Shown piece after piece: positions 17,868-27,816 of a DNA stretch of 41,896 bases. Source of the stretch: Clostridia bacterium (GTDB lineage: Bacteria > Bacillota > Clostridia > Peptostreptococcales > Anaerovoracaceae). The notes under the pieces were generated by a model. It was given only the letters and a program-made list of their open reading frames with translations. It did not search any database and was not told the origin of the DNA. Numbering within the stretch: the stretch's first letter is position 1; each line of letters opens with the position of its first letter. The position numbers and the translations under genes are program-made. The DNA is taken from assembly GCA_024689865.1 (NCBI GenBank), contig JAILDA010000021.1:1-41896 (forward strand). Direction: 5' to 3'.

Positions 17868-18518
17868 TCACAATCCTATGGTGGCAATTTTTATTACGAA
17901 ACTGTATACGGCGCTTCTGAGCGGGCCCAGCAGGTGCGATGTGAATCCCAGATATATCAGGGCCAGCAGTATGAACATGCCGTAGCGCCTTGCGTACCAG
18001 TAGAACTTGGTGTTGTAGAGCCCGAATATTCCGCAGACCACTCCGAAGCCGTCCAGCGGGGGTATGGGCAGCAGGTTGAAGAGCATCAGCGAAATGTTGA
18101 TGGCTACCACCGCCTGCAGGATCGTATAGATCACCATCCCCAGATTAGAGAGCAGGAAGGTCCTGGGCGCTAGCTGCACGTAGAACCTGAACACGAAGGC
18201 GAATACTATGGATGCGATGAAATTGTTGAATACCCCTGCAAGGCCTATCAGGATCTGGTCGCGGCGAGGGTGCTTCATCTGCCTCGGGTCTATCAACACA
18301 GGCTTGCCCCAGCCGAACCCTACGAAGAACAGCATAAGCAGACCCACTATGTCTATGTGGGCTCTGGGATCCAAAGAGACCCTCCCCATGTATTCGGCGG
18401 TCCTGTCTCCGCAGAGCTGGGCCACCTTTGCATGCCCGTACTCGTGGACGGAGATGGCCAGGACTATGCCTGGGATCATATACAGTCTTTCAAGAAGGAA
18501 GTTCAGAATGCCGGACAA
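17868..18518 (-). CDS. Site-2 protease family (M50) membrane metalloprotease
   Basis: 216 aa; HEYGHAKVAQLCGD zinc motif and NLLPIPPLDG. Confidence 0.9.
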   Translation of the reverse strand: MSGILNFLLERLYMIPGIVLAISVHEYGHAKVAQLCGDRTAEYMGRVSLDPRAHIDIVGLLMLFFVGFGWGKPVLIDPRQMKHPRRDQILIGLAGVFNNFIASIVFAFVFRFYVQLAPRTFLLSNLGMVIYTILQAVVAINISLMLFNLLPIPPLDGFGVVCGIFGLYNTKFYWYARRYGMFILLALIYLGFTSHLLGPLRSAVYSFVIKIATIGL

Positions 18519-18527
18519 ATCATCCTC

Positions 18528-21200
18528 CTAAGCCAGCTTGGCAAGCACGGCCTCGAGCATCTTTCTGTTCTTTGCAAGAAGGTCCTCGTACTCCGCAAGT
18601 TTGGTACGCTCGGCTTCTATTACGTTAGCGGGAGCCTTGGAAACGAAGCCCTGGTTGGAGAGCTTGTTCTTTGCCCTTGCGATCTCTGCCTCCAGCTTGG
18701 CTCCCTCTTTGGTAAGCTTTTCCTTTTCCTTGGCGTAGTCCACCAGTTCGTCCATGGGAACGTATATCTCCATGCCCGGAACTGCCGCGGACTTTGCATC
18801 CTCGGGAAGGACGCTTCTGTCGGCTCTTACGAACAGCTCCTCTATTCCGCCGAGAGCCTTTATGTACGGGGCGCCGGCCTTTGCAAGCGCTGCGTCCGCG
18901 CCTTCCGCTATTATGTACGCGTGGAGCTTTTTGGAGGGAGCTGCCTCCGCCTCCGCGCGGATGTTTCTTATTGCCCTGATAACAGCCATGGAGGCTTCCA
19001 GAAGCTTAACGTCTCCGGAGTAGTCGTTGTTTTCCGGGACAGGCCAGCTCTGGGTCATCAGGAACTGAGGAGCGTCTTCCGCCTTGGGAAGGTAGCTGTA
19101 GATCTCCTCGGTGATGAACGGCATGTACGGGTGCAGAAGCTTAAGAAGGTCCAGAAGCGCGGTCACCAGCATGTAACGGACGGTAAGTTTGTCCTCTTCA
19201 TCCGCGCCGCCCAGCCTGGGCTTTGCCAGTTCTATGTACCAGTCGCAGTAGCTGCCCCAGATCAGGTCGTAGATCTTGGCGGCTGCCAGAGCGAACTCGA
19301 ACTTTTCCATGTTGTCGGTTATCTCCGCGACTGCTGCGTCTATGGACGCCCTCAGCCACTTGTCTTCCGGCTTAAGGACTGCGGTCTTAGCGTCCGCCAT
19401 GGGCTTAAAGTTTCCGTCCTCGTCCTGAAGGTTCATGATGACGAACCTGGACGCGTTCCAGAGCTTGTTGGCGAAGTTTCTTGCGGCTTCTATCTTTTCC
19501 GTCTGATAGCGGATGTCGGAGCCCGGAGCTATGCCGGAGAGCAGCATGAACCTAAGCGCGTCCGCGCCGTACTGGTCTATTACCTCCAGCGGATCTATGC
19601 CGTTGCCCAGGGACTTGCTCATCTTGCGTCCCTGCGCATCGCGGACCAGGCCGTGGATAAGCACGTGCGCAAACGGCGCCTTGCCCATGTCCTCTATTCC
19701 GCAGAATATCATTCTGGCTACCCAGAAGAAGATTATGTCGTAGCCCGTAACCAGAACGCTGGTGGGGTAGAACTTCTTAAGGTCTTCGGTCTCTTTTGGC
19801 CAGCCGAGCGTGGAGAACGGCCAGAGGGCGGAGCTGAACCAGGTGTCCAGAACGTCCTCGTCCTGATGGAAGTGCTTTCCTCCGCACTTCGGGCAGACTT
19901 CCGGCATCTCCTTGGCAACTACCATCTCGCCGCAGTCGTCGCAGTAGTATGCGGGGATCCTGTGGCCCCACCACAGCTGACGGCTTATGCACCAGTCCTT
20001 TATGTCCTCCATCCAGTGGTAGTAGATCTTGTCGAAGCGCTCGGGAACGAACTGCGTCTCTCCCTTGCGAACGGCCTCTATGGCAGGCTCCGCAAGCGGC
20101 TTCATCTTAACGAACCACTGCTCGGAGATGCGGGGCTCAACGGCGCTGTGGCAGCGATAGCACTCGCCCGTGGGGATGATAAGGTCCTCGGTCTTTACAA
20201 GGTAACCTGCTTTGTCCAGATCCTCTACCCAGGCCTTGCGGCACTCGTAGCGGTCCATTCCTGCGTACTTTCCGCAGATCGGGAGCATGCGGGCCTTTTC
20301 GTCCATGCATTCTATCATGGGCAGGTTATGGCGCTGTCCTACCTCGAAGTCGTTGGGGTCGCAGGTAGGAGTTATCTTAACTGCGCCGGTACCCTTCTCA
20401 GGATCCGGATAGGGGTCTGCTATTACAGGTATCTCTCTGTTGAATATGGGGAGCAGGACCATCTTTCCTACCAGGTCCTTGTAGCGTTCGTCCTCCGGAT
20501 TAACGGCTATGGCCACATCCGCGAACATGGTCTCCGGACGGGATGTGGCTACCGTTATGCCTTCGGAACCGTCGGCTCCGGGATAGCGGAAGTACCAGTA
20601 TTTGCCCTGCTTGTCCTCGTGCTCTACTTCTATGTCGGAGAGCGCGGAACCGCAGACCGGACACCAGTTTATGAGGCGGCTGCCCTTGTAGATGAGGCCC
20701 TTGTTGTAGAGGCGCAGGAAGTGTTCCTTTACCGCCTCGTTGCAGCCCTCGTCCATGGTAAAGCGCTCGCGGCTCCAGTCGCAGGAAGTACCCATCTTGC
20801 GCTGCTGCGTGGTTATGCGGTTGCCGTATTCGTTCTTCCAGGCCCAGGCCCTCTTAAGGAATTCTTCGCGTCCGAGCTCTTCCTTGGTCTTGCCCTCTTC
20901 CTTCTTTATCTTTTCGACTACCTTTACTTCGGTAGCTATGCTTGCGTGGTCCGTGCCCGGAAGCCACAGGGTGCTGTATCCCTGCATCCTCTTAAAACGG
21001 ATGAGAACGTCCTGAAGCGACGCGTCCATGGCGTGTCCCATGTGCAGCTGCCCGGTGATGTTGGGCGGCGGCATTACTATGGTGAAAGGCTTCTTGTCCG
21101 GATCCATGTCCGGAGCGAACATTCCGGACTCTTCCCACTGCTTGTATATGCGATCCTCGAAAGATTTGGGATCGTAAGTCTTTGCCAGATTCTTTTCCAT
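18528..21200 (-). CDS. valS: Valyl-tRNA synthetase
   Basis: 890 aa; PPPNITGQLHMGHAMD (HIGH), GRKMSKSLGNGIDPLE (KMSKS), C-terminal coiled coil. Confidence 0.97.
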   Translation of the reverse strand: MEKNLAKTYDPKSFEDRIYKQWEESGMFAPDMDPDKKPFTIVMPPPNITGQLHMGHAMDASLQDVLIRFKRMQGYSTLWLPGTDHASIATEVKVVEKIKKEEGKTKEELGREEFLKRAWAWKNEYGNRITTQQRKMGTSCDWSRERFTMDEGCNEAVKEHFLRLYNKGLIYKGSRLINWCPVCGSALSDIEVEHEDKQGKYWYFRYPGADGSEGITVATSRPETMFADVAIAVNPEDERYKDLVGKMVLLPIFNREIPVIADPYPDPEKGTGAVKITPTCDPNDFEVGQRHNLPMIECMDEKARMLPICGKYAGMDRYECRKAWVEDLDKAGYLVKTEDLIIPTGECYRCHSAVEPRISEQWFVKMKPLAEPAIEAVRKGETQFVPERFDKIYYHWMEDIKDWCISRQLWWGHRIPAYYCDDCGEMVVAKEMPEVCPKCGGKHFHQDEDVLDTWFSSALWPFSTLGWPKETEDLKKFYPTSVLVTGYDIIFFWVARMIFCGIEDMGKAPFAHVLIHGLVRDAQGRKMSKSLGNGIDPLEVIDQYGADALRFMLLSGIAPGSDIRYQTEKIEAARNFANKLWNASRFVIMNLQDEDGNFKPMADAKTAVLKPEDKWLRASIDAAVAEITDNMEKFEFALAAAKIYDLIWGSYCDWYIELAKPRLGGADEEDKLTVRYMLVTALLDLLKLLHPYMPFITEEIYSYLPKAEDAPQFLMTQSWPVPENNDYSGDVKLLEASMAVIRAIRNIRAEAEAAPSKKLHAYIIAEGADAALAKAGAPYIKALGGIEELFVRADRSVLPEDAKSAAVPGMEIYVPMDELVDYAKEKEKLTKEGAKLEAEIARAKNKLSNQGFVSKAPANVIEAERTKLAEYEDLLAKNRKMLEAVLAKLA

Positions 21201-21265
21201 GATGCTTACCTGTTATTTTCCTTTATGCATTCCCGGCTTCCGCGTTTGCGGCTGCCCGGGACTGA

Positions 21266-22756
21266 TCACATCTTTATGTATGTTCTTGCAAGCTCGGTGT
21301 CGGCAGGTACGGGGTAGTAGACGCCTTTTCTGTAGGCGTACGCCTCACTGCCCTTGCCTATTATCATGACCACCGTCTTGGGCTTTGCTTCGAGTATGGC
21401 TCTCTTGGCCGCCTCCTGCCTGTTGGGGCAGATGCAGCCCTTTCCGCCGAACTTTACGAGGTTGCCGTACGCCTCGTTGCAGATCTCCAGAAGGTCCTCG
21501 TTGGCCGGGTCTTCTTCCGTTACCCAGGTGAAGTCCGCCAGTTCCGCGGTCACCTTGGGGATATCCACCCTGCGCTGTATGCCCTTGCCTCCCGGGAATC
21601 CCACGACTACCTCCAGCCTGTAGCCGGGGTACTCGGCCCTTGCGGACTCCAGGAGCTTTCTGCAGCTGATCTCGTTGTGAGCGTAGTCCGCTATGGCGAT
21701 CACGTCGCGCTCTTTGTTCTCGTAGAACTCCATGCGGCCTTCCACCAGAACTCCCTTAAGACCTTCTACAACGTCCTCTTCCGTGGCACCGAGGTCCAGA
21801 GCCACGGCTGCGGCCTCGGAAGCGTTCTCCGCGTTGAAGAGTCCGGGCATCGACAGCCTTATCCCCCTGACCACGCGCTTTTCCGCGGGAGCCTCGCCTT
21901 CCTTGGCGTAGGGAGCGGGGATGCCATCGTAGATGACAGCGTCGAAGCACACTTCTCCGCCTTCCTTGCGGAGGTTCTCCTCCGTGCAGCAGTAGATCTT
22001 CCTGCACTGCCTTGCAGCTTCTATTACCTCAGCAATACGGCGGTTGCTGAGGTTTACTACAGCCACGTCGGATCGGTCGAAGAGCATAAGCTTGGAGCGG
22101 AAGTAGTCCTCCACGTCCGGATGCTCGGTGCTTCCTATGTGATCCTGCCCGAAGCTTACGAACACTCCGTGGCTGAACTTGTAACCGTATACTCTGTCGT
22201 ACTTAAGAGCCTGCGAGGAGACCTCTATGCCTCCGATCTTTATTCCGCTGGTGCGCATGTTGGCCAGGTGCTCCGTAAGCTCTATTATCTCCGGAGTCGT
22301 AAGGTGGCTCTGGAAACGGTTTATTCCGTCGTACGTATCTATCGTGGAAACGAAACCGAAACGGTCCGGTCCGCAGATCTTGCTGTGTTCGAGTATGGCT
22401 CTTATGTAATAAAGAGTCGTGGATTTGCCCTTTGTACCGGTGACGCCTATAAGCGCCATGTCCTTCCAAGGATCCTCAAAGAACATATTGGCGAAGATAG
22501 CCATTGCCCTTCTTATGTCCTTGCCCTGAGCGTAAGCGACGGCCCCTTTTTCCACCGCCTGCTGCAGGTATTCGGGTTTGAAAGCCACGCCCTTGCACAC
22601 GAACAGCGTGCCGGGCTTAACGTCTCTGGAATCGCAGGACAGCCATTCTATCTCCTGCTCAAGATCCTCCGCTGCCGGCGTCTGCTTGCCGGGCACCCTG
22701 ATCTCCGCGTCCAGACCCTCGTTTTTTAGTCTTTCAATGTAATCCCTGAGTTTCAT
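21266..22756 (-). CDS. murE: UDP-N-acetylmuramyl-tripeptide synthetase (MurE-type Mur ligase); the track ORF extends to 22792
   Basis: GVTGTKGKSTTLYYI P-loop, Mur ligase central and C-terminal domains. Start chosen at MKLRDY after an AGGAGG SD (minus strand). Confidence 0.85.
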   Translation of the reverse strand: MKLRDYIERLKNEGLDAEIRVPGKQTPAAEDLEQEIEWLSCDSRDVKPGTLFVCKGVAFKPEYLQQAVEKGAVAYAQGKDIRRAMAIFANMFFEDPWKDMALIGVTGTKGKSTTLYYIRAILEHSKICGPDRFGFVSTIDTYDGINRFQSHLTTPEIIELTEHLANMRTSGIKIGGIEVSSQALKYDRVYGYKFSHGVFVSFGQDHIGSTEHPDVEDYFRSKLMLFDRSDVAVVNLSNRRIAEVIEAARQCRKIYCCTEENLRKEGGEVCFDAVIYDGIPAPYAKEGEAPAEKRVVRGIRLSMPGLFNAENASEAAAVALDLGATEEDVVEGLKGVLVEGRMEFYENKERDVIAIADYAHNEISCRKLLESARAEYPGYRLEVVVGFPGGKGIQRRVDIPKVTAELADFTWVTEEDPANEDLLEICNEAYGNLVKFGGKGCICPNRQEAAKRAILEAKPKTVVMIIGKGSEAYAYRKGVYYPVPADTELARTYIKM

Positions 22757-23597
22757 CTCTATCCTCCTGTTGGTCTTTATATTTAGATTCAAAGCCGGTT
22801 ATCTCGTATCTGTCTACGCTGTCGGCTATGTATCCTTCGTAAGTAACGTCCCCGTGCTCCACCACCAGACTGCCGTTGGCAAGGTCGTAGAAGCACACCG
22901 TGCCGGCCATTACGTAGACCTGCACGAAGAGCGTAAGCACCGACAGCAGAATTACTGCCGGATGCATGGACGCGGCGCTCAGTCTGCTAAGCAGAGCCTC
23001 CAGACCGGCCACGTCGTATACCGCGGCGCTGCCCACAAGGTTCGAACGCACTATCCCCGCGGGGATGGACGCAAGTATCAGCCACGGAAGGTAGCTGAGC
23101 AGGAGCAGCAGGTATTTCCCTTTGTTTCCAAGCATCAGACGGTTGCTCTGCCTTATGCAGTCGAAGGGATTCATGTCCGGTTCGTCCGCCAGCACGTAGA
23201 ATGCCTGGGAATATCTTATAGCGGCTATGATCCCGGGCACGACCAGCAGAAAGCTCCACATTATGACCAGTATCATTTCCGTAACGTAGAGAGCCACGCC
23301 GCTGAGCAGGTAAGGCCCACGCTCGGTAAGACTGCCCATTCCGAGCTCCGCCGTTCCGCGGAACACGTTAAGGAAATAGTTGGAGAGCCCAAGCGTAAGC
23401 GGTCCGGTAACGAATACCGTATACAGCTCCACTATCGTGGACGCAGTCCTGGACCCGGACAGGTAGTACACTATGTATCCCGGTCCGTTGACCAGCACCG
23501 CGCAGATGAACACCGCCAGAAAGGCTCCCGCCCAATGTCCGCGGAACATCTGCCTTGCTATTTTCCTGATCCTGCTGCAGCTGAGAGTTACTTTCAT
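22734..23597 (-). CDS. DUF975 family integral membrane protein
   Basis: 287 aa; MKVTLSCSRIRKIARQMFRGHWAGAF..., FYVLADEPDMNPFDCIRQSNRLMLGNKGKYLLLLLSYLPW. Confidence 0.75.
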   Translation of the reverse strand: MKVTLSCSRIRKIARQMFRGHWAGAFLAVFICAVLVNGPGYIVYYLSGSRTASTIVELYTVFVTGPLTLGLSNYFLNVFRGTAELGMGSLTERGPYLLSGVALYVTEMILVIMWSFLLVVPGIIAAIRYSQAFYVLADEPDMNPFDCIRQSNRLMLGNKGKYLLLLLSYLPWLILASIPAGIVRSNLVGSAAVYDVAGLEALLSRLSAASMHPAVILLSVLTLFVQVYVMAGTVCFYDLANGSLVVEHGDVTYEGYIADSVDRYEITGFESKYKDQQEDRDETQGLH

Positions 23598-23607
23598 CTA
23601 TGCTTTG

Positions 23608-24186
23608 CTATTCGTTTTCCGCGCCGTTTTCGGGATCCGCGCCTTCGGTTGCATCCTCCTCATCCGGAGCTGATGCAATGTCTATCTTGCTGAACTTGCC
23701 CAGTCCGTACGATGCGTCGTCCAGCTTGAACTCGTCCGTGGAGAGGAACGTAAGATCGTGGGTCTCGCCGCTTATGGCGTCAGATCTTGCCTGCAGAAGA
23801 GCCTCAAAAACGCTTGCCTTCTCGCCGTCTATCTCCGCTCCGCCTGGCGCCTTGTACCACTCGCGGAACTTATACAGCTGCTCCGCGAAGCTGCGTCTTG
23901 CGTCCGCGTCGTCTATGTCTTCCGCAAGGTGCATAAGGTTCTCTTCCAGGGAATCCAGAAGCAGCACCAGATCGTTCTCGTCCTCCGGCGCAGCGTTGGA
24001 AAGATCCTCAAAATAGTTCTCCGCCAGCTCTCCCGCGTTCTCCGGCTTTACCCCGGACAGCGCCATGTAGAACAGGTCGAAGGGAACGTCCTCGTCCATC
24101 TCCATAAGGTCCGCGAACTGCTCGAAGTATTCCATGTCCTCCGGGCCGTCCATCTCCAGCAGTTTGTAGAGTTTTTCCAGTGTCAT
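23608..24186 (-). CDS. Hypothetical, strongly acidic protein
   Basis: 192 aa, Asp/Glu-rich throughout; sits in the same-strand run between murI and DUF975. No family recognised. Confidence 0.7.
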   Translation of the reverse strand: MTLEKLYKLLEMDGPEDMEYFEQFADLMEMDEDVPFDLFYMALSGVKPENAGELAENYFEDLSNAAPEDENDLVLLLDSLEENLMHLAEDIDDADARRSFAEQLYKFREWYKAPGGAEIDGEKASVFEALLQARSDAISGETHDLTFLSTDEFKLDDASYGLGKFSKIDIASAPDEEDATEGADPENGAENE

Positions 24187-24240
24187 AGTTTCTCCGTGAT
24201 CCGCCCGGGCGGCCTTGCGGCGTACCCTCCGGACGATTCG

Positions 24241-25041
24241 TTACAGTCTGTGTCTCTCCAGCGAGTAGTCTCCCTTTATTCCCAGACGCTCTATAACGTT
24301 AAGGAACCTGGGGGAAAGATCGCTTGCGTAGAACCTGCGCCAACCGGGCCAGTCGCTGGCCAGCATGCCTTCTTCCTGCAGAAGCTGCCTTGTCTTTTTA
24401 GCCAGGGCCACCGACGGATCTATTATCCTTAAGTCCGGGAACAGACTCTCTATTTTGTCCCTTATTATCGGATAGTGCGTGCAGCCGAGCACCAGCACGT
24501 TTATGCCGCATTCATCGACCATCCTGCCGATGTGGTGCTGTATGGCCGTCTCCATAGTCTTGCTCTCGAAAGCTCCGCTCTCGATCATGGGAACGAAGTC
24601 CGGGCAGGCCTCCGAAAAGACCCTGAGATCCGGGTTGTGCTTAGCTATCTCCGTGTTGTACGCGCGGCTGTTTACGGTGACCGGAGTGGCTATGATGCCT
24701 ATCCTGTCTTCCGCCGTACATTCCTCGGCTATCTGCTCCGCGCAGGGTTCGATAATTCCCTGGACGATCATTCCCGGGAAGCATTCCCTAAGGTAGTCCA
24801 GCGCCGTAGCCGAGCTTGTGTTGCAGGCCGCCACCAGTATCTTGGCGCCTGCGTTGATAAGGAACTGCCCTATCTCCCTTGAGAAAGATCTTACCGTCTC
24901 CGGGCTTTTGGACCCGTAGGGCGCCCTTGCTGTATCTCCGAAATATAAGATGCTCTCGGAGGGAAGCACCTCCGAAAAAGCGTTTATGCTTGTAAGTCCG
25001 CCTACTCCGGAATCGAATATTCCGATAGGTCTGTCATCCAT
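24241..25041 (-). CDS. murI: Glutamate racemase
   Basis: 266 aa; IGIFDSGVGGLTS, FGDTARAPYGSKSPE, VAACNTSSA, VLGCTHYP. Confidence 0.96.
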   Translation of the reverse strand: MDDRPIGIFDSGVGGLTSINAFSEVLPSESILYFGDTARAPYGSKSPETVRSFSREIGQFLINAGAKILVAACNTSSATALDYLRECFPGMIVQGIIEPCAEQIAEECTAEDRIGIIATPVTVNSRAYNTEIAKHNPDLRVFSEACPDFVPMIESGAFESKTMETAIQHHIGRMVDECGINVLVLGCTHYPIIRDKIESLFPDLRIIDPSVALAKKTRQLLQEEGMLASDWPGWRRFYASDLSPRFLNVIERLGIKGDYSLERHRL

Positions 25042-25069
25042 ACTATAGACTCCTCCATATTAACAAGAT

Positions 25070-25098
25070 ATTATACCCCGAATAGGCATAAAAGACAA
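25070..25098 (-). promoter_or_regulatory. sigma70/sigmaA-type promoter for murI
   Basis: Minus strand TTGTCT (25093-25098), 17 nt spacer, TATAAT (25070-25075), then GGAGGA before ATG 25041. Confidence 0.75.
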
Positions 25099-25126
25099 CC
25101 GAATCGTACTGTATTACTATTCTTTC

Positions 25127-25220
25127 CGGCGAGGTACGGCTTATTTTATCTCAGCCCACTCCGCGGCTTCACGCCGAGCCTTTTTGAGGCTTTTGACCAG
25201 TCGGCTCGTACCTGACGGCC
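25127..25220. other. Structured intergenic element between murI promoter and pth terminator (candidate small RNA)
   Basis: Outer stem aggtacg (25132-25138)/cgtacct (25207-25213); nested gccg/cggc (25173-25176/25202-25205) and agcct/aggct (25177-25181/25187-25191). Confidence 0.4.
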
Positions 25221-25330
25221 TCCTGGAAAAGCCTTAGAAAAAAGTCTCTTCTACCGCTCCGGAGCGCTTCGAAAACACAAGCCGTACTCCCGCCGGATGA
25301 AGAGTAATATAAACGAACGGCACGGCAATC

Positions 25331-25358
25331 AAAAACACCGGGCGGTAATACCCGGTGT
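25331..25358 (-). terminator. Rho-independent terminator downstream of pth
   Basis: Minus strand ACACCGGG-TATTACCG-CCCGGTGT followed by T-run. Confidence 0.8.
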
Positions 25359-25381
25359 CTGTACTATGCTGTTTGTCCGGT

Positions 25382-25945
25382 TCAGGGAAGGCCGTTGAAG
25401 CGCTGCATGGCTTCTTCCACACCGTGCTCCACGAATACCGCGCAGGCGTCGGCCGCCCTGAGGCACGCCATGCCAAGCACAGGCCTTTCCTCGTCTGTCC
25501 AGCGGCCTATCACGAAGCGGTCCAGCGGTATGTCCCCGTGCGGACCCAGGCCTATGCGCACCCTTGCGAAGTCGTCCTTCTGGAGCTGATAGATGACGGA
25601 TCTCATGCCGTTGTGGGTGCCGGCGCTTCCTCCTCGCCTTACGCGGGTGCGGCCGAGCGGCAGATCTATGTCGTCGTATACCACCAGCAGCTTGTCCATG
25701 GGGATCTTGAAATAATCCACCAGCGGACGGACCGCCTCGCCGGAAAGGTTCATGTAGGTCTGAGGCTTTACGAGCAACACCTTTTCTCCCCCGATCGTCC
25801 CTTCGCCGTACAGGGCTTTGAATTTCAGCTTGTTCAGGGGTATGTTAAACTTGTCCGACAGAATGTCTATCGTGACGAAGCCCATGTTATGCCTTGTTTT
25901 CTCGTAAAGTCTGCCCGGATTGCCCAGGCCGCAGATCATGTACAT
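25382..25945 (-). CDS. pth: Peptidyl-tRNA hydrolase
   Basis: 187 aa; MYMICGLGNPGRLYEKTRHNMGF, VVYDDIDLPLGRTRVRRGGSAGTHNGMRS. Confidence 0.96.
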   Translation of the reverse strand: MYMICGLGNPGRLYEKTRHNMGFVTIDILSDKFNIPLNKLKFKALYGEGTIGGEKVLLVKPQTYMNLSGEAVRPLVDYFKIPMDKLLVVYDDIDLPLGRTRVRRGGSAGTHNGMRSVIYQLQKDDFARVRIGLGPHGDIPLDRFVIGRWTDEERPVLGMACLRAADACAVFVEHGVEEAMQRFNGLP

Positions 25946-26020
25946 GCCTACTCCGTGATCGGGATGCCATTCTATTGCGCAGTGCGGTTTACCTGACGGT
26001 TGCCTTTACGCAGCCTGATA

Positions 26021-26971
26021 TTACTTGTTGAACAGAGCGCTTACAGGCTCGTTGCTGAACACCCTTCTTATCGCTTCCGCAAACAGCGGGGCTACGGAAA
26101 GAACGGTGAACTTGTCCAGATTCTTGTCCTCGGGGATCTCTATGGTGTTCAGGAATACCATCTCCTCTATCGCGGAAGCCTGGATCCTTTCCAGGGCCGG
26201 TCCGGACAGTACGCCGTGGGTTGCGCAGGCCTTTACGCTGCGGGCTCCGCGCTCCTTAAGAGCGTTGGCCGCGTTGCAGATGGTGCCGGCGGTATCCACC
26301 ATGTCGTCCACCAGTATGCAGTCCTTGCCCTCTATGTCGCCTATGATGTTCATGATCTCGGAGACGTTGGGTCTGGGACGGCGCTTATCTATGATCGCGA
26401 TGGGAACTCCCAGAGGCTGGGCCATGTCCCTGGCGCGCTTTACGGAGCCGTGGTCCGGAGATACGACTACCAGATTGCCGGTGTCGTGGCCCCTGAAATA
26501 TTCGGTAAGTATCGGAGAGCCCAGAAGATGATCGGTGGGGATGTTGAAGAAGCCCTGGATCTGAGAAGCGTGCAGGTCCATGGTTATTACCCTGTTGATG
26601 CCCGCGATCTGGATGATGTCCGCTACAAGCCTTGCCGTGATGGGGTCTCTGGCTTTTGCGGTACGGTCCTGTCTGCCGTAGCCGTAGTAAGGGATGACCG
26701 CGTTGATCCTGCCTGCGGAAGCGCGCTTCATAGCGTCGGCCATTATGCAGAGCTCCATCAGGTTGTCGTTTACGGGGTCGGACGTGGACTGGATAATGTA
26801 GCAGTCCTTTCCTCTTACGCTCTCGTTGATGTTGATGGCTATCTCACCGTCGGAGAACTTCTTTACCGTGGCGTCGCCGAGCGGTTTGCCCAGCTGCTCG
26901 GATATCTCGGCGGCCAGAGTCCTGTTTCCGTTGCAAGTGAAGATCGCGTACTCCTTAAAATTTCCAATCAT
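26021..26971 (-). CDS. prs: Ribose-phosphate pyrophosphokinase
   Basis: 316 aa; [53 protein letters not shown]-binding loop. Confidence 0.96.
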   Translation of the reverse strand: MIGNFKEYAIFTCNGNRTLAAEISEQLGKPLGDATVKKFSDGEIAININESVRGKDCYIIQSTSDPVNDNLMELCIMADAMKRASAGRINAVIPYYGYGRQDRTAKARDPITARLVADIIQIAGINRVITMDLHASQIQGFFNIPTDHLLGSPILTEYFRGHDTGNLVVVSPDHGSVKRARDMAQPLGVPIAIIDKRRPRPNVSEIMNIIGDIEGKDCILVDDMVDTAGTICNAANALKERGARSVKACATHGVLSGPALERIQASAIEEMVFLNTIEIPEDKNLDKFTVLSVAPLFAEAIRRVFSNEPVSALFNK

Positions 26972-27012
26972 TTCTTTTGCCTCTCAATAACTGCTATCTA
27001 TGTAATATAAAA

Positions 27013-27816
27013 TTATATTATCAGTTCCGGGTTGACGGAGACCTTGCAGACATCCCCTCCGTCATCGTAATGGAAGATGGGGAAATAGCTTCCTATCTTC
27101 TTCTGCTCGTCCTTGCCGGCCACGATCACCACGCCCACTCCTACGGTCCTTGCATCGAACTCCGCAAGCATGTCCTGCATGCCTTTTACGGAACCGCCGC
27201 CGCGCATGAAGTCGTCTATGATTATCGCCCTGCAGCCGGGCTTTATGGCCCTCTTGGAAAGGCTCATCTTCTGTATCCTGTCCGCGGAACCGGAGAAGAA
27301 GTTGATGCTTATGGTAGATCCGTCGGACACCTTGGCTTCTCTTCTTACTACTACCAGGGGCAGGTTGAGGAACCTGGCTGTCATCATGGCAACGCCTATG
27401 CCCTTGGTCTCTACGGTAACTACAGCGTCCGCCTCCGTGGCCGCGAAATGCCTTGCGAACACTCTTGCGGCGAGCGTTACGAACACAGGGTCCGACATAA
27501 GATCCGTGGTATAGATGAACCCGCTGCCTATGCTTCTGTCCGGCTGGGCAAGCATGTTCCCGAAGCGCTTAAGCTCCTCGGAAGACTCTTCCTTGCTGAT
27601 GTACGGAACATAGCGCACTCCGCCCTTTGCTCCCGCAGTGGTCTCCACGTAGCCAAGGCCTGCGTCCTCCACGGCCTGCCTTACTATCTGAAGATCCTCG
27701 GAAACGCTGGATTTAGCGCATCCGAAACGATCCGCAAAGTAAGCCAGCGGATAATCCTTGTTGGGATTCTCCGTAAGGATCTGCGTTATTATGCATGCCC
27801 TCTGAGCTCTCTTCAA
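27013..27816 (-). CDS. purR: Pur operon repressor (PRPP-responsive PurR of Gram-positives)
   Basis: 267 aa; N-terminal winged helix plus PRTase-like domain with AIIIDDFMRGGGSVKGM. Confidence 0.93.
   Translation of the reverse strand: MKRAQRACIITQILTENPNKDYPLAYFADRFGCAKSSVSEDLQIVRQAVEDAGLGYVETTAGAKGGVRYVPYISKEESSEELKRFGNMLAQPDRSIGSGFIYTTDLMSDPVFVTLAARVFARHFAATEADAVVTVETKGIGVAMMTARFLNLPLVVVRREAKVSDGSTISINFFSGSADRIQKMSLSKRAIKPGCRAIIIDDFMRGGGSVKGMQDMLAEFDARTVGVGVVIVAGKDEQKKIGSYFPIFHYDDGGDVCKVSVNPELII

Noticed and set aside
21201-21265. T-box leader for valS (and for thrC/gltX)
   Set aside because: No GGGTGGNACCGCG-type T-box sequence, and the gaps are too short.
18270-21317. 1015-aa plus-strand ORF
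   Set aside because: Antisense to the unmistakable valS gene. Low-complexity composition and no domain; a by-product of codon bias on the other strand.
27003-27020. AT-rich palindrome taatataaaattatatta near the purR stop, considered as a PurR operator
   Set aside because: Does not resemble the CGAA-containing PurBox. More likely an AT-rich promoter region for prs.
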